This document shows positions 1-7,747 of a stretch of 64,000 bases of DNA, in pieces. The notes beneath the pieces were generated by a model that saw only the letters and a program-made list of their open reading frames with translations, was not told the DNA's origin and made no database searches. Location: contig OZ007032.1 in NCBI GenBank assembly GCA_963931615.1, positions 2,232,001-2,296,000 of the forward strand, in the 5' to 3' direction. The position numbers and the translations under genes are program-made. This DNA comes from Coprenecus sp902388455 (GTDB lineage: Bacteria; Bacteroidota; Bacteroidia; Bacteroidales; UBA932). Position 1 is the first letter of the stretch, and each line of letters opens with the position of its first letter.

Positions 1-555
1 GGCGCGGCTTATGACCACTCCGTCGATGGGTGAGGTGATGGTGGCGTAGCCCAGATTGCGCCGGATGCCGACGATGGAGGCCTGACGCTGGGCGTAGGTG
101 TTCCTGGCCGTCTCATAGAGGTAGAGGGCCTCGTCGTACTCGGCGTCACTGACCAGTTCCTTTTCATAGAGCTGCTTGGTGCGCAGGTATTCCTTCATGC
201 GGTACTCGTACTCGGTCTTGCTGCTGGCCAGCTGGGCCTCGGCCTCCTCCAGGTCGGACTCCAGAGTCACCTTGTCCATCTCGGCGATGAGCTGGCCGGC
301 GGTGACCCGGTCATTGTAGTCCACATAGAGCCTGTCGATGATACCGGAGACCTGAGTTCCGACCTCCACGAGGGTGACAGGCTCGACGGTACCAGTGGCG
401 GTCACGGAGTTGCTGATGTTTCCGCGGGAGACCCGGACTGTCTGTACGGTGATCTCACCGCTGCCGGAAGGCCTGACCATCAGCCAGACGCCGACGGCCG
501 CCGCGGCCAGGACCACCGTCCATACGGTTATTTTTACTGCTGTTGTCTTTTTCAT
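1..555 (-). CDS. Periplasmic adaptor subunit of a tripartite efflux pump (HlyD/MacA type), 3' end outside window
   Basis: The 185 visible residues begin with a short charged start and one hydrophobic anchor (about residues 8-26). A biotinyl-lipoyl-like half follows (VEVGTQVSGIIDRLYVDY), then a long alpha-hairpin coiled coil rich in Glu, Ala and Lys, and the return of the lipoyl half (ATITSPIDGVV). This order is that of membrane fusion proteins, which join an inner-membrane transporter to a TolC duct. The start ATG at 555 is 4 bp beyond the stop of the TolC-like gene upstream, so the two are cotranscribed. The inner-membrane partner should lie off the left edge; the motif style suggests MacA with a MacB-type ABC exporter, but RND adaptors share this fold. 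Confidence 0.85.
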   Translation of the reverse strand, partial: MKKTTAVKITVWTVVLAAAAVGVWLMVRPSGSGEITVQTVRVSRGNISNSVTATGTVEPVTLVEVGTQVSGIIDRLYVDYNDRVTAGQLIAEMDKVTLESDLEEAEAQLASSKTEYEYRMKEYLRTKQLYEKELVSDAEYDEALYLYETARNTYAQRQASIVGIRRNLGYATITSPIDGVVISRA

Positions 556-559
556 TGTA

Positions 560-1912
560 TTATAAGTTTTTAATTCCTTGATAGATATCGAGCAGCTCGA
601 GATTGAGCAGCGTCATGTATTTGGACTGAAGCACTTCCTGCTGAGCGGATGCCAGCTCGTTCTGGGCCGTAATCAGCTCGACAGTATTCTTCACTCCCAG
701 GGAGAACTGCTCGTACGTAAGGTCGTAACTCTGACGGGCATAGTCCTCCTGCTGCAGGGCGGCGATGTAGCGGGACTGGTTGGAGAGGGCGCCGAGATAG
801 GCTGACTCTACCTCTTTCAAAAGATCCTTCTCGATGCTCAGCTTCTCCAGGCGGGTGTTCTCGGCGGAGATACGGGCCTTGTTGAGAGCTGTGCGGTTGC
901 TGCGGTTGGAGTAGATGGGGATGCTGAGGGTCAGGCCTATGTTCTCATGAAAATTGTTCCAGTACTGGTTGCCGGTGCGGTAGCCGGGCGTAGAGCCCGT
1001 GGCCGTTCCCGCTCCGGTTGCGGTCATGAAACTGGTACCCACTCCTGCCGAGAGAGAAATGGACGGAAAGAATCCTGCGCGGGCCTGACGTATCTCCAGC
1101 TCGGCCGCCTGTATGGATAGATTGCCACGCTCAACCTCAGGCATGGCGTCAAGAGCAGCCAGATAGATGTCGGACTTAGGGGGAAGTACCGACAGAATAC
1201 GGTCCTCCTGCACCTCAGGCCAGGCAAGATTCATTTCGTCCATGATATCGAGTTCCAGCAGTTGCTTGAGCTGCAGGAGGTATTCGTCGTATGAGGCCTG
1301 TGCCGAGACGACCTGGTACTCGTCGCTCTTCCACTGACTCTCGAGCTGGGCAAAATCCACCCGGCTGATCGACCCGGCCTTCCACATCTCCTCCGCCCGG
1401 TCGCGCTGAACCTTCGAAGCCTCGGCCGTACTGCGGCTGACAGTAACGGACTCAGCTGCGTAGAGGCACTGCATGTAGGCCTGGATGATGGCAATACGAA
1501 TATCGTTGGCTGTTTCCTCCACGAAGAGCAGGTCCATCTCGTTCTGGACTTTCTGCTGCTTGAGGGCAGTCGACAGGCTGCCGCCGCGGAAGAGACTCAT
1601 GCTCGCGTTGAGATTGTACGAGCCGGTGTACATGTTGTTGTTCGTCACATCGGAAGACGGATAGTTGGCCAGACTCTGGGAAGTGGAGGCCGACAGGGAG
1701 GGGAAGAGGGCCGCGCGGGCCTGCTTGGTGTCCTCAACACCGGAGAGGTAGGTGTTGCGGGTCTGCTTCAGCTGGATGTTGTGCTCCATCGCGTAGTCCA
1801 GGCATTCCGACAGGGTCCATACCTTGGTGGAAGAAGCATCCCCGGTCTGAGCCTGAGCCATGACCGGGATGCTCACACACATGAAACATATCTTGAACAG
1901 TAGCTTTGCCAT
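560..1912 (-). CDS. TolC-family outer membrane efflux protein
   Basis: The 450-residue protein has a signal peptide (about residues 1-21, ending MAQA) followed by two similar halves typical of TolC. Each half has long amphipathic helices with repeated Ala, Gln and Glu, and short strand segments (SASTSQSLAN, ISLSAGVGTS) that would build the beta-barrel. Length fits the family. TolC trimers form the outer-membrane exit duct of type I and tripartite exporters. The adaptor gene begins 4 bp after its stop, so the gene order is TolC then adaptor. A Bacteroidales-type -7 box lies about 20 bp upstream of the ATG. The exported substrate cannot be inferred. Confidence 0.92.
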   Translation of the reverse strand: MAKLLFKICFMCVSIPVMAQAQTGDASSTKVWTLSECLDYAMEHNIQLKQTRNTYLSGVEDTKQARAALFPSLSASTSQSLANYPSSDVTNNNMYTGSYNLNASMSLFRGGSLSTALKQQKVQNEMDLLFVEETANDIRIAIIQAYMQCLYAAESVTVSRSTAEASKVQRDRAEEMWKAGSISRVDFAQLESQWKSDEYQVVSAQASYDEYLLQLKQLLELDIMDEMNLAWPEVQEDRILSVLPPKSDIYLAALDAMPEVERGNLSIQAAELEIRQARAGFFPSISLSAGVGTSFMTATGAGTATGSTPGYRTGNQYWNNFHENIGLTLSIPIYSNRSNRTALNKARISAENTRLEKLSIEKDLLKEVESAYLGALSNQSRYIAALQQEDYARQSYDLTYEQFSLGVKNTVELITAQNELASAQQEVLQSKYMTLLNLELLDIYQGIKNL

Positions 1913-1934
1913 GGTCTTTTCTTTTTTTCGGCAA

Positions 1935-1942
1935 CAAAACTA
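1935..1942 (-). promoter_or_regulatory. Bacteroidales -7 promoter box for the TolC operon
   Basis: On the minus strand this reads TAGTTTTG, matching TAnnTTTG, 23 bp before the TolC start codon. A weak GTTG about 20 bp further upstream could serve as the -33 element. Confidence 0.5.
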
Positions 1943-2049
1943 CTGTCTGCCCCGTCCTTCAGCAACTCAAATCGACCAATCGCCCGATTTCCTCGACTAC
2001 TGCCACATTTTGACTATTGCTCCATTTATCTGTTTTCCTGACTACCGCC

Positions 2050-2235
2050 CCATTTTGATCACCATCCCGTTTTCGCCACTCTGTTTCTCCACCCTGCTTC
2101 GTCATCCTGTTTCGCCACCCTATTTTTGCCACCTGCTTCGCCATACAGTTTTCGTCACAATTTTTGCCATCCAATTTTGACACTGGTCTATTTTGGACAC
2201 AGTCCGCTTTCTTTGGCCGCTGGCCCGTTTTGACA
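2050..2235. repeat. Degenerate short tandem repeat, period about 13 bp
   Basis: This part of the 712-bp gene-free gap reads as an imperfect run of units close to GTTTCGCCACCCT, with variants such as GCTTCGTCATCCT and ATTTTTGCCACCT. The units drift in length from 11 to 17 bp. The reverse frames stay open through it, but the peptide is compositionally odd and belongs to no family I recognise, so I read it as noncoding decayed repeats. Confidence 0.5.
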
Positions 2236-2271
2236 TTCGTCTCACTTTGGCCGCTAGCCCGAACCCACAAC

Positions 2272-2527
2272 CCACAACGGCACCGAATCGCGGAATTTGC
2301 TGCCGTTGCGGAAAAAGGAAATGACGGCAATGGCGTCCGGAAGGCCTGCAGGAAGGGGGCTGAGGAAAATGGCTTTCCACAACGGCACCGAATCGCGGGA
2401 AATGCTGCCGTTGTGGCAAAGAGGCAGAGGGACAATGCCGTCCAGAAGGCCTGCAGGAAGGGGGCTGCAGAAAAGGGCTTTCCACAACGGCACCGAATCG
2501 CGGGAAACGCTGCCGTTGCGGAAAAAG
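2272..2527. repeat. 105-bp tandem repeat, about 2.4 copies, with hairpin-forming ends
   Basis: Units start at 2272, 2377 and 2482. Each opens with CCACAACGGCACCGAATCGC and shortly after carries TGCCGTTGCGG or TGCCGTTGTGG, so the 11-bp ends CCACAACGGCA and TGCCGTTGTGG can pair across a 17-19 bp loop. Because 105 is a multiple of three, frames stay open across copies and give an artificial 35-residue protein repeat. Confidence 0.7.
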
Positions 2528-2624
2528 ACGAAGTGAAGGCAAAGTGGGCTCCAACCGAAATGCGACTATGCGAAAGGCACACGCCAATCAGAACGGGAAC
2601 AGCACGGAAAGACAGAACAGGCAG

Positions 2625-3173
2625 CTACATCTCCGGCATGATTCCGAGCTGGTCGGTACGGAACTGTCCGTACTCGTCGGGGGAGAAAACGTAGGGCCAG
2701 GTCATCACGCGCATCGGAACGGGACGCGAGTCGGGATGATAGGCCGGCTGGATGTGGTCGTGGGGATTGAGGATGAAGCCGTTGCGCTCGTAGAAAAGCT
2801 TGCGGCGGAGAGTCATCTCATCCTCTTCGGAAGGCATCTCGATCTCGAGTATCATAGGGATGCCGAGGCTCTTGATGTAGTCGAGAACCCTGGTGCCGGT
2901 GCCGCCTCCGCGACGGGACGGGTCCACCGCAAAATGCTCTCCGTACAGATAGCCGTGACCGAAGTCCCAGAAAGTGAAAAAGCCGACAGGGCCGTCCTCC
3001 TCCCGGTCTCCGTAAAAGACAATAAAATGGAACCTGTCATCCGACAGCATTCCGGTCATGACAGCCGTGTCGCGGCGCTCCTCGTATGGGAAACTTTCCT
3101 CATAAATCCTGACACACCCGGAATAAAGGGCGTCCGAGGACGATGTGATTCTGCGTATATTAAGGGTACTCAT
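2625..3173 (-). CDS. GNAT-family N-acetyltransferase
   Basis: This 182-residue protein has the GNAT layout: an early strand-helix region (about 1-45), the central sheet (FIVFYGDREEDGPVGFFTF), and the acetyl-CoA pyrophosphate loop RRGGGTG around residue 88, followed by the helix that carries the cofactor. The C-terminal part ends in an aromatic-rich stretch (RVMTWPYVFSPDEYGQF). The acceptor substrate is unknown. It stands 34 bp downstream of murB on the same strand, so it may be the last gene of the envelope operon, although repeats follow it. No signal peptide is visible, so it is probably cytoplasmic. Confidence 0.85.
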   Translation of the reverse strand: MSTLNIRRITSSSDALYSGCVRIYEESFPYEERRDTAVMTGMLSDDRFHFIVFYGDREEDGPVGFFTFWDFGHGYLYGEHFAVDPSRRGGGTGTRVLDYIKSLGIPMILEIEMPSEEDEMTLRRKLFYERNGFILNPHDHIQPAYHPDSRPVPMRVMTWPYVFSPDEYGQFRTDQLGIMPEM

Positions 3174-3207
3174 AGTACGGTCAGCCTATGCAAATTCCGC
3201 ACCACCG

Positions 3208-4227
3208 CTACAGGATATTGACCTCCGGACGGAGCTCCACTCCGAAACGTTCGCGGACGGAGTCCCGTACAGCCGTGGCGAGGGCCTCGACCTCGGAGCC
3301 AGTGGCCCCGCCGAGATTGACCAGCACCAGAGCCTGCTTGGGATAGACCCCGGCCCTTCCGAGGGAGCGGCCCTTCCATCCGCACTGCTCGATGAGCCAT
3401 CCGGCGGAGAGTTTGACGCAGTCCCCGGGAGCGGGATAATGGGGTATTGCGGGCCACTGCCGCTGGAGTTCCTCGAACTTGGAGCGGGACACGACCGGAT
3501 TGGTGAAGAAACTGCCGGCGCTGCCGGTTTCCGAAGGGTCGGGCAGCTTGGAGGAACGCACCGCCCGGACTGTCTCCCGGACATCCCGCAGAGTGATATT
3601 GTCCCGTCCTGAAAGAGTCTCGGAGAGAGCCTTGTAGCCTATATTGAGCTGCGGCCGGAGCCCAAGACGGAAGAGGACAGACAGCACTACGAACCGTTTA
3701 TTGTCCTGCTGCTTGAAGATGCTGCGGCGGTAGCCGTAACCGCAATCCCCGGCAGGGAAGACCTTCTTCTGCCCGCTGGACATGTCCAGAGTCTCCACCT
3801 CGAGGATCAGGTCCTTGACCTCCACCCCGTAGGCCCCGATATTCTGCACGGCGGCGGCGCCCGTCTCCCCGGGGATGGCCGAGAGGTTCTCCGCCCCGTA
3901 CCATCCGCGCTCCACGCACATCTCCACGAAATCGTCCCAGACGACGCCGGAGCCTACCCGGACCTCCACCGCATCTTCATTTTCAGAGACTATCTCACAG
4001 CCGGTTATCCGTGAATGGAGGACGGCGCCGGGCCAGTCGCGGGTCAGCAGCAGATTGCTTCCACCGCCGATGTGCAGCCAGGGCGAGGGCAGGTCCCCCT
4101 CCCGCAGCATACGGGCGGCCTCCAGCAGTTCCGCCTCCGAGGAGTATTCCACGAAGGCAGCGGTGCGGGCGTCTATTCCGAAGGTATTGTGTCCCAGCAG
4201 GGAATAATCTTTATGAATGTTCAGCAT
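3208..4227 (-). CDS. murB: UDP-N-acetylenolpyruvoylglucosamine reductase MurB
   Basis: MurB reduces UDP-GlcNAc-enolpyruvate to UDP-MurNAc with NADPH and FAD, the second committed step of peptidoglycan synthesis, in the cytoplasm. The 339-residue length and motifs fit type I MurB. They include the FAD loop (HIGGGSNLLLT), SAIPGETGAAAVQNIGAYG, the YRRSIFK segment, the catalytic serine region AGSFFTNP, and the C-terminal GVELRPEVNIL with its active-site Glu. It lies 27 bp after murA on the same strand, so consecutive pathway steps are coupled. The start ATG at 4227 gives the expected N-terminus (NTFGIDARTA). Confidence 0.96.
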   Translation of the reverse strand: MLNIHKDYSLLGHNTFGIDARTAAFVEYSSEAELLEAARMLREGDLPSPWLHIGGGSNLLLTRDWPGAVLHSRITGCEIVSENEDAVEVRVGSGVVWDDFVEMCVERGWYGAENLSAIPGETGAAAVQNIGAYGVEVKDLILEVETLDMSSGQKKVFPAGDCGYGYRRSIFKQQDNKRFVVLSVLFRLGLRPQLNIGYKALSETLSGRDNITLRDVRETVRAVRSSKLPDPSETGSAGSFFTNPVVSRSKFEELQRQWPAIPHYPAPGDCVKLSAGWLIEQCGWKGRSLGRAGVYPKQALVLVNLGGATGSEVEALATAVRDSVRERFGVELRPEVNIL

Positions 4228-4254
4228 AACGGCATTTCAAGTCAATGGCACATC

Positions 4255-5562
4255 TCAGTCAATACGGGTAATCCGGGCTCCGAGGGCATTGAGCCTCTCC
4301 TCGATGTCCTGGTAGCCGCGGTCGATCTGCTCGATGTTGTGGATGCGGCTGGTGCCCACGGCTCCCATGGCGGCAATCAGCATGGCGATGCCGGCGCGTA
4401 TGTCGGGGGAGGTCATCTCCCGGCCTCGGAGGTTCATCCGGTGGTTGTGGCCCACCACCACGGCGCGGTGCGGATCGCAGAGGATAATCTGGGCGCCCAT
4501 GTCTATGAGCTTGTCCACGAAGAACAGGCGGCTCTCGAACATCTTTTGGTGAATCAGCACGCTGCCTTTGCACTGGGTGGCCACCACCAGCATGACGCTC
4601 AGCAGGTCCGGGGTCAGGCCGGGCCAGGGCGCGTCGGCGATGGTCATGATCGAACCGTCCAGGAAGGTGTCTATCGCATACTCCTCCTGAGCTGGCACAT
4701 AGATGTCATCCCCCTTCTGCTCCAGGGCGATACCGAGGCGGCGGAAACTTTCGGGGATAATGCCCAGATTGTCGTAGGATACGTTCTTGATGGTGATCTC
4801 ACTTTGGGTCATGGCTGCCATGCCGATGAAGCTGCCGACCTCGATCATGTCGGGCAGGACGGTATGCTCGGTCCCGTGCAGCTCGCTCACGCCCTCGATG
4901 GTCAGGAGGTTGGAGGCAATGCCGCTGATGCGGGCGCCCATGCGGTTGAGCATCCGGCACAGCTGCTGGAGGTAGGGTTCGCAGGCGGCGTTGTAGATGG
5001 TGGTGGTGCCCTCGGCCAGGACGGCGGCCATCACGATGTTGGCCGTTCCGGTGACGGAGGCCTCGTCCAGGAGCATGTAGGTGCCGCGGAGCTTCTTGGA
5101 CCGCAGCTCGAAGGTGGCATTGTCCTTATTGTAGGTAAATTCCGCACCGAGCCGCTTGAGTCCCTCGAAATGGGTGTCGAGCCTCCGGCGGCCGATTTTA
5201 TCCCCTCCCGGCTTGGCGGTCAGGGCATAGCCGAAGCGGGCGAGCATCGGGCCGGTGAGCATGATGGAGCCGCGGAGGGAGGCGTTGCGCTTGAGGAACT
5301 CCGGAGTGCGGAGATACGCCGTGTCTATGTCCTCGGCGCAGAAGGAATAGCTTCCCCGTCCCAGCTTATCCACCTTCACGCCCATATCCTGCAGGAGGGC
5401 GATGAGGTTATTGACATCCAGAATGTCGGGCACATTGTGGACGGTTACTTTCTCCCGGGTGAGCAGTACGGCGCAGAGTATCTGCAGCACCTCGTTCTTG
5501 GCACCTTGCGGGCGGATTTCTCCTGAGAGCCTGTGGCCCCCTTCTATTACGAAACAGGACAT
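4255..5562 (-). CDS. murA: UDP-N-acetylglucosamine 1-carboxyvinyltransferase MurA, Asp in place of the fosfomycin-target Cys
   Basis: MurA transfers enolpyruvate from PEP to UDP-GlcNAc, the first committed peptidoglycan step. The 435-residue protein shows the PEP-binding Lys-Asn (GAKNEVL, K22-N23), two similar EPSP-synthase-like halves, and the active-site loop GPMLARFGYALTAKPGGDKI. In Escherichia coli this loop holds Cys115, the residue alkylated by fosfomycin. Here the aligned residue is Asp121 (GGDKIGRRRLD). Cys-to-Asp MurA is active but fosfomycin-insensitive in mycobacteria and chlamydiae, so intrinsic resistance is expected. The first 16 bp overlap the 3' end of lpxK, indicating translational coupling. 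Confidence 0.96.
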   Translation of the reverse strand: MSCFVIEGGHRLSGEIRPQGAKNEVLQILCAVLLTREKVTVHNVPDILDVNNLIALLQDMGVKVDKLGRGSYSFCAEDIDTAYLRTPEFLKRNASLRGSIMLTGPMLARFGYALTAKPGGDKIGRRRLDTHFEGLKRLGAEFTYNKDNATFELRSKKLRGTYMLLDEASVTGTANIVMAAVLAEGTTTIYNAACEPYLQQLCRMLNRMGARISGIASNLLTIEGVSELHGTEHTVLPDMIEVGSFIGMAAMTQSEITIKNVSYDNLGIIPESFRRLGIALEQKGDDIYVPAQEEYAIDTFLDGSIMTIADAPWPGLTPDLLSVMLVVATQCKGSVLIHQKMFESRLFFVDKLIDMGAQIILCDPHRAVVVGHNHRMNLRGREMTSPDIRAGIAMLIAAMGAVGTSRIHNIEQIDRGYQDIEERLNALGARITRID

Positions 5563-6632
5563 GACGGTATTTTTATGTTGGTTTTCAATTCTTCGTATCC
5601 TATGGCGGGCAGCTCCTGCTCCAGATAACGGCCCGGCACGACATCAGGGATGATTTCCGACTCGATAGGTATGTAGAAGAGCCGCGAACTGACCTGTGCA
5701 GGCATCCCGGCCAGTGAACGGAGTCTCTGCGCATCTTTCTCGGTGGTGAGTATAACCGCTGTAGGATGACGGCGCACTGCCGCGGCCACCCTGGAGATAT
5801 CGGACAAGCTATAATTATGATGGTCTCCGAAGCGGAATGCCTCCACCACGGAATAGCTCCATCCCACTCCGCGGCGCACCGAACGGTCATCGGCTATGCC
5901 CGCCAGCACTACCGCACTCTTGGCATAGATGAAGCGGCTGTCTCCTTTTCCAGGGATTACCGGCCGAGGGGGGAGATATTTTATGCCGGAGAACAACAGC
6001 GGGATATCCTTCCTCAGTTCCAGATTCTCCCTCCACCGTAAACGCTCGGAGGACGGGATTTCTCCCTCCATCTTGGTAACAATCACCATGTCTGCCCTCC
6101 GGATCTGATTCGGCAGGTCGCGCAGCCTGCCTATCGGCAGAAGGCTGTCCTTGAAGACAGGACGGGTGCTGCTTACCAGGACAATCGAGAAATCCGGACG
6201 CAGCCGCCGGTGCTGGAAGGCATCGTCCAGAATCACCAGATCCGGCCGCACATCAGGGGACATTGCCGCAAGGGCATCCACCGCCCTTCGGCGGGAAGCG
6301 TCCACGACCACCGTAACATCCGGAAACTTGCGCTTTATCTGCAGGGGCTCGTCCCCCACATCGCGGTAATTGTCCTCCACGGATACTGTCCTGAACCCTT
6401 TGGTCCTCCGCCCATACCCCCTGGACACAACGGCTATCCTCCGGCTGTCCCGGTAGAGCCGGATCAGCATTTCCACCGCCGGGGTCTTGCCTGTGCCACC
6501 GACGGTGATGTTGCCCACGCAAATGGAGGGCAGAGCCGAAGGATATGACTTCAGCACCCCCTTGTCATAAAAAAGATTCCTCACCGCCAGCACTATGGCA
6601 TACGGGAAAAGCAGCAGTCTGTCTATCTTCAT
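5547..6632 (-). CDS. lpxK: Tetraacyldisaccharide 4'-kinase LpxK
   Basis: LpxK phosphorylates the 4' position of the lipid A disaccharide at the inner face of the cytoplasmic membrane. Seen here: an N-terminal hydrophobic helix (LLLFPYAIVLAVRNLFYD), the Walker A loop GNITVGGTGKTP, the RGYGRRTKG segment, DEPLQIKRKFP, the LILDDAFQHRRL motif and a TTEKDAQRL segment, all LpxK hallmarks. I chose the ATG at 6632 (MKIDRLL) instead of the in-frame ATG at 6665, because the latter lies inside a clear -7 box at 6663-6670. The gene heads an operon lpxK-murA-murB, linking lipid A and peptidoglycan precursor supply. Confidence 0.93.
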   Translation of the reverse strand: MKIDRLLLFPYAIVLAVRNLFYDKGVLKSYPSALPSICVGNITVGGTGKTPAVEMLIRLYRDSRRIAVVSRGYGRRTKGFRTVSVEDNYRDVGDEPLQIKRKFPDVTVVVDASRRRAVDALAAMSPDVRPDLVILDDAFQHRRLRPDFSIVLVSSTRPVFKDSLLPIGRLRDLPNQIRRADMVIVTKMEGEIPSSERLRWRENLELRKDIPLLFSGIKYLPPRPVIPGKGDSRFIYAKSAVVLAGIADDRSVRRGVGWSYSVVEAFRFGDHHNYSLSDISRVAAAVRRHPTAVILTTEKDAQRLRSLAGMPAQVSSRLFYIPIESEIIPDVVPGRYLEQELPAIGYEELKTNIKIPSCPVS

Positions 6633-6662
6633 ATTTGCATTCTTCACTATATTATCAACAGC

Positions 6663-6670
6663 CAAAGATA
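6663..6670 (-). promoter_or_regulatory. -7 promoter box for lpxK-murA-murB
   Basis: The minus strand reads TATCTTTG, an exact TAnnTTTG match, about 30 bp upstream of the chosen lpxK start. It rules against the longer lpxK reading frame. Confidence 0.55.
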
Positions 6671-6697
6671 GTGAAAACCCGCTGAATTAAGACACTT

Positions 6698-7106
6698 CTA
6701 CAAACTTGTCATCCCCGAGATATCTATCCAAAACGCATTCCCAGAGACTTCACGCACCTCAATATCACACTCATATTCAGGAGTATTTGTGCCCGAAACT
6801 CTCACTTGCAGTTCCTCATAGTCCTTCCCGTCCAAAATACATTTTTCAAGCGACACTGTTCCATCGAGATACACCCCTATTGTTAATAGCGATAATAACC
6901 GTTGTGTCCGACATCTTAACAATACTCATCATCAACTCTCCGTATTCAGAAAGTTCCTTGTCGAACACATATCCGTCCGCTTCCAGATACGTCTCCCCCT
7001 CGACACAGCCTGCCAAAGAATAATCTATCGGAACCGGAGGACAGGTCCGCTCCTCACAGCCTGTCATGGCCATAATCAAAGCCACTATAATAATTACTTT
7101 TTTCAT
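6698..7106 (-). pseudogene. Broken copy of the neighbouring small lipoprotein gene
   Basis: The first 66 or so residues (from ATG 7106) closely follow the intact paralogue at 7128-7643: a lipoprotein signal with MAMTGCEERTCPP, then DYSLAGCVEGETYLEADGY. Shortly after TTVIIAIN the frame runs into NRGVSRWNSVA and stops at 6846. The rest of the family sequence (ILDGKDYEELQVRVSG to WIDISGMTSL) continues in another frame down to 6698, and a segment corresponding to about 20 residues of the paralogue is missing. A deletion that also shifted the frame explains this. Both copies sit in tandem 21 bp apart, so one arose by duplication and then decayed. Confidence 0.75.
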
Positions 7107-7127
7107 TATACTGCCTGATTAATTATT

Positions 7128-7643
7128 CTAGCGCCAATAGTCAATATTTGAAGTTTCAGCATCCATCCCCGAAATCTTGATAGCAAATAAATCTCCGGTA
7201 ATATCTGATAATTCCAAGGAACAACTGTACTCTGGAATCGTAGAGCCTGTATAGGGAACAAGAACTTCTATTCTACCTTCAACACCTACACTCACACTAT
7301 CATAATCCATCCCCTCAATAGTGCATGCCTCGGCCGGTACTTCCTCATCGAAAAAGACATCAAACGATTCACCCGACACACTCATTACGCCCAGATCGAG
7401 CCTGAATGTATTTTTCAGATTCCCAATCGAAATACTGACCTCTGTATCCGATTTTTTATTTATGGACATCAACAGACTCCCATAATCAGACAGTTCTTTT
7501 CCCAAGATATGTCCTTCAGCATCTATAAACGTCTCTCCGGATATACAGCCCGCCAATGTATAATCTACCGCAGGAGGACAGGTCCGCTCCTCACAGCCTG
7601 TCATGGCCATAATCAATGCCACTACAATAAGTGATTTTTTCAT
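7128..7643 (-). CDS. Small lipoprotein of unknown function
   Basis: This 171-residue protein begins with a short lipoprotein signal peptide with the lipobox region MAMTGC (acylated Cys at residue 17), followed by EERTCPP. The mature part is rich in beta-prone, acidic sequence with two matching segments near its end (LVPYTGSTIPEYSCSLEL and GDLFAIKISGM). I do not recognise a named family. It is an intact tandem paralogue of the broken gene at 6698-7106. Sorting is probably to the outer membrane, as for most Bacteroidales lipoproteins. Its own promoter is not obvious. Confidence 0.75.
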   Translation of the reverse strand: MKKSLIVVALIMAMTGCEERTCPPAVDYTLAGCISGETFIDAEGHILGKELSDYGSLLMSINKKSDTEVSISIGNLKNTFRLDLGVMSVSGESFDVFFDEEVPAEACTIEGMDYDSVSVGVEGRIEVLVPYTGSTIPEYSCSLELSDITGDLFAIKISGMDAETSNIDYWR

Positions 7644-7712
7644 ACGCAGTTATTTAAAAGTTAATAATATTGTAAATATAGGATTTTTTTCACACAATCC
7701 GCATATTTTCAA

Positions 7713-7720
7713 TATATTTG
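7713..7720 (+). promoter_or_regulatory. -7 promoter box for the GNAT-MsrA gene
   Basis: TATATTTG matches TAnnTTTG exactly and would give a leader of about 25 nt before ATG 7748. No good -33 element is seen. Confidence 0.5.
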
Positions 7721-7747
7721 CAGCGCTAAAACCACTTAAGCCAAAGT

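Noticed and set aside
1959..2587. Reverse ORFs of 155-207 residues with 35-residue repeats
   Set aside because: The pattern follows the 105-bp DNA repeat and decayed short repeats; the composition is not protein-like.
4015..5526. Long plus-strand ORF opposite murA and murB
   Set aside because: It is a GC-rich shadow; the minus strand has full-length murA and murB with all motifs.
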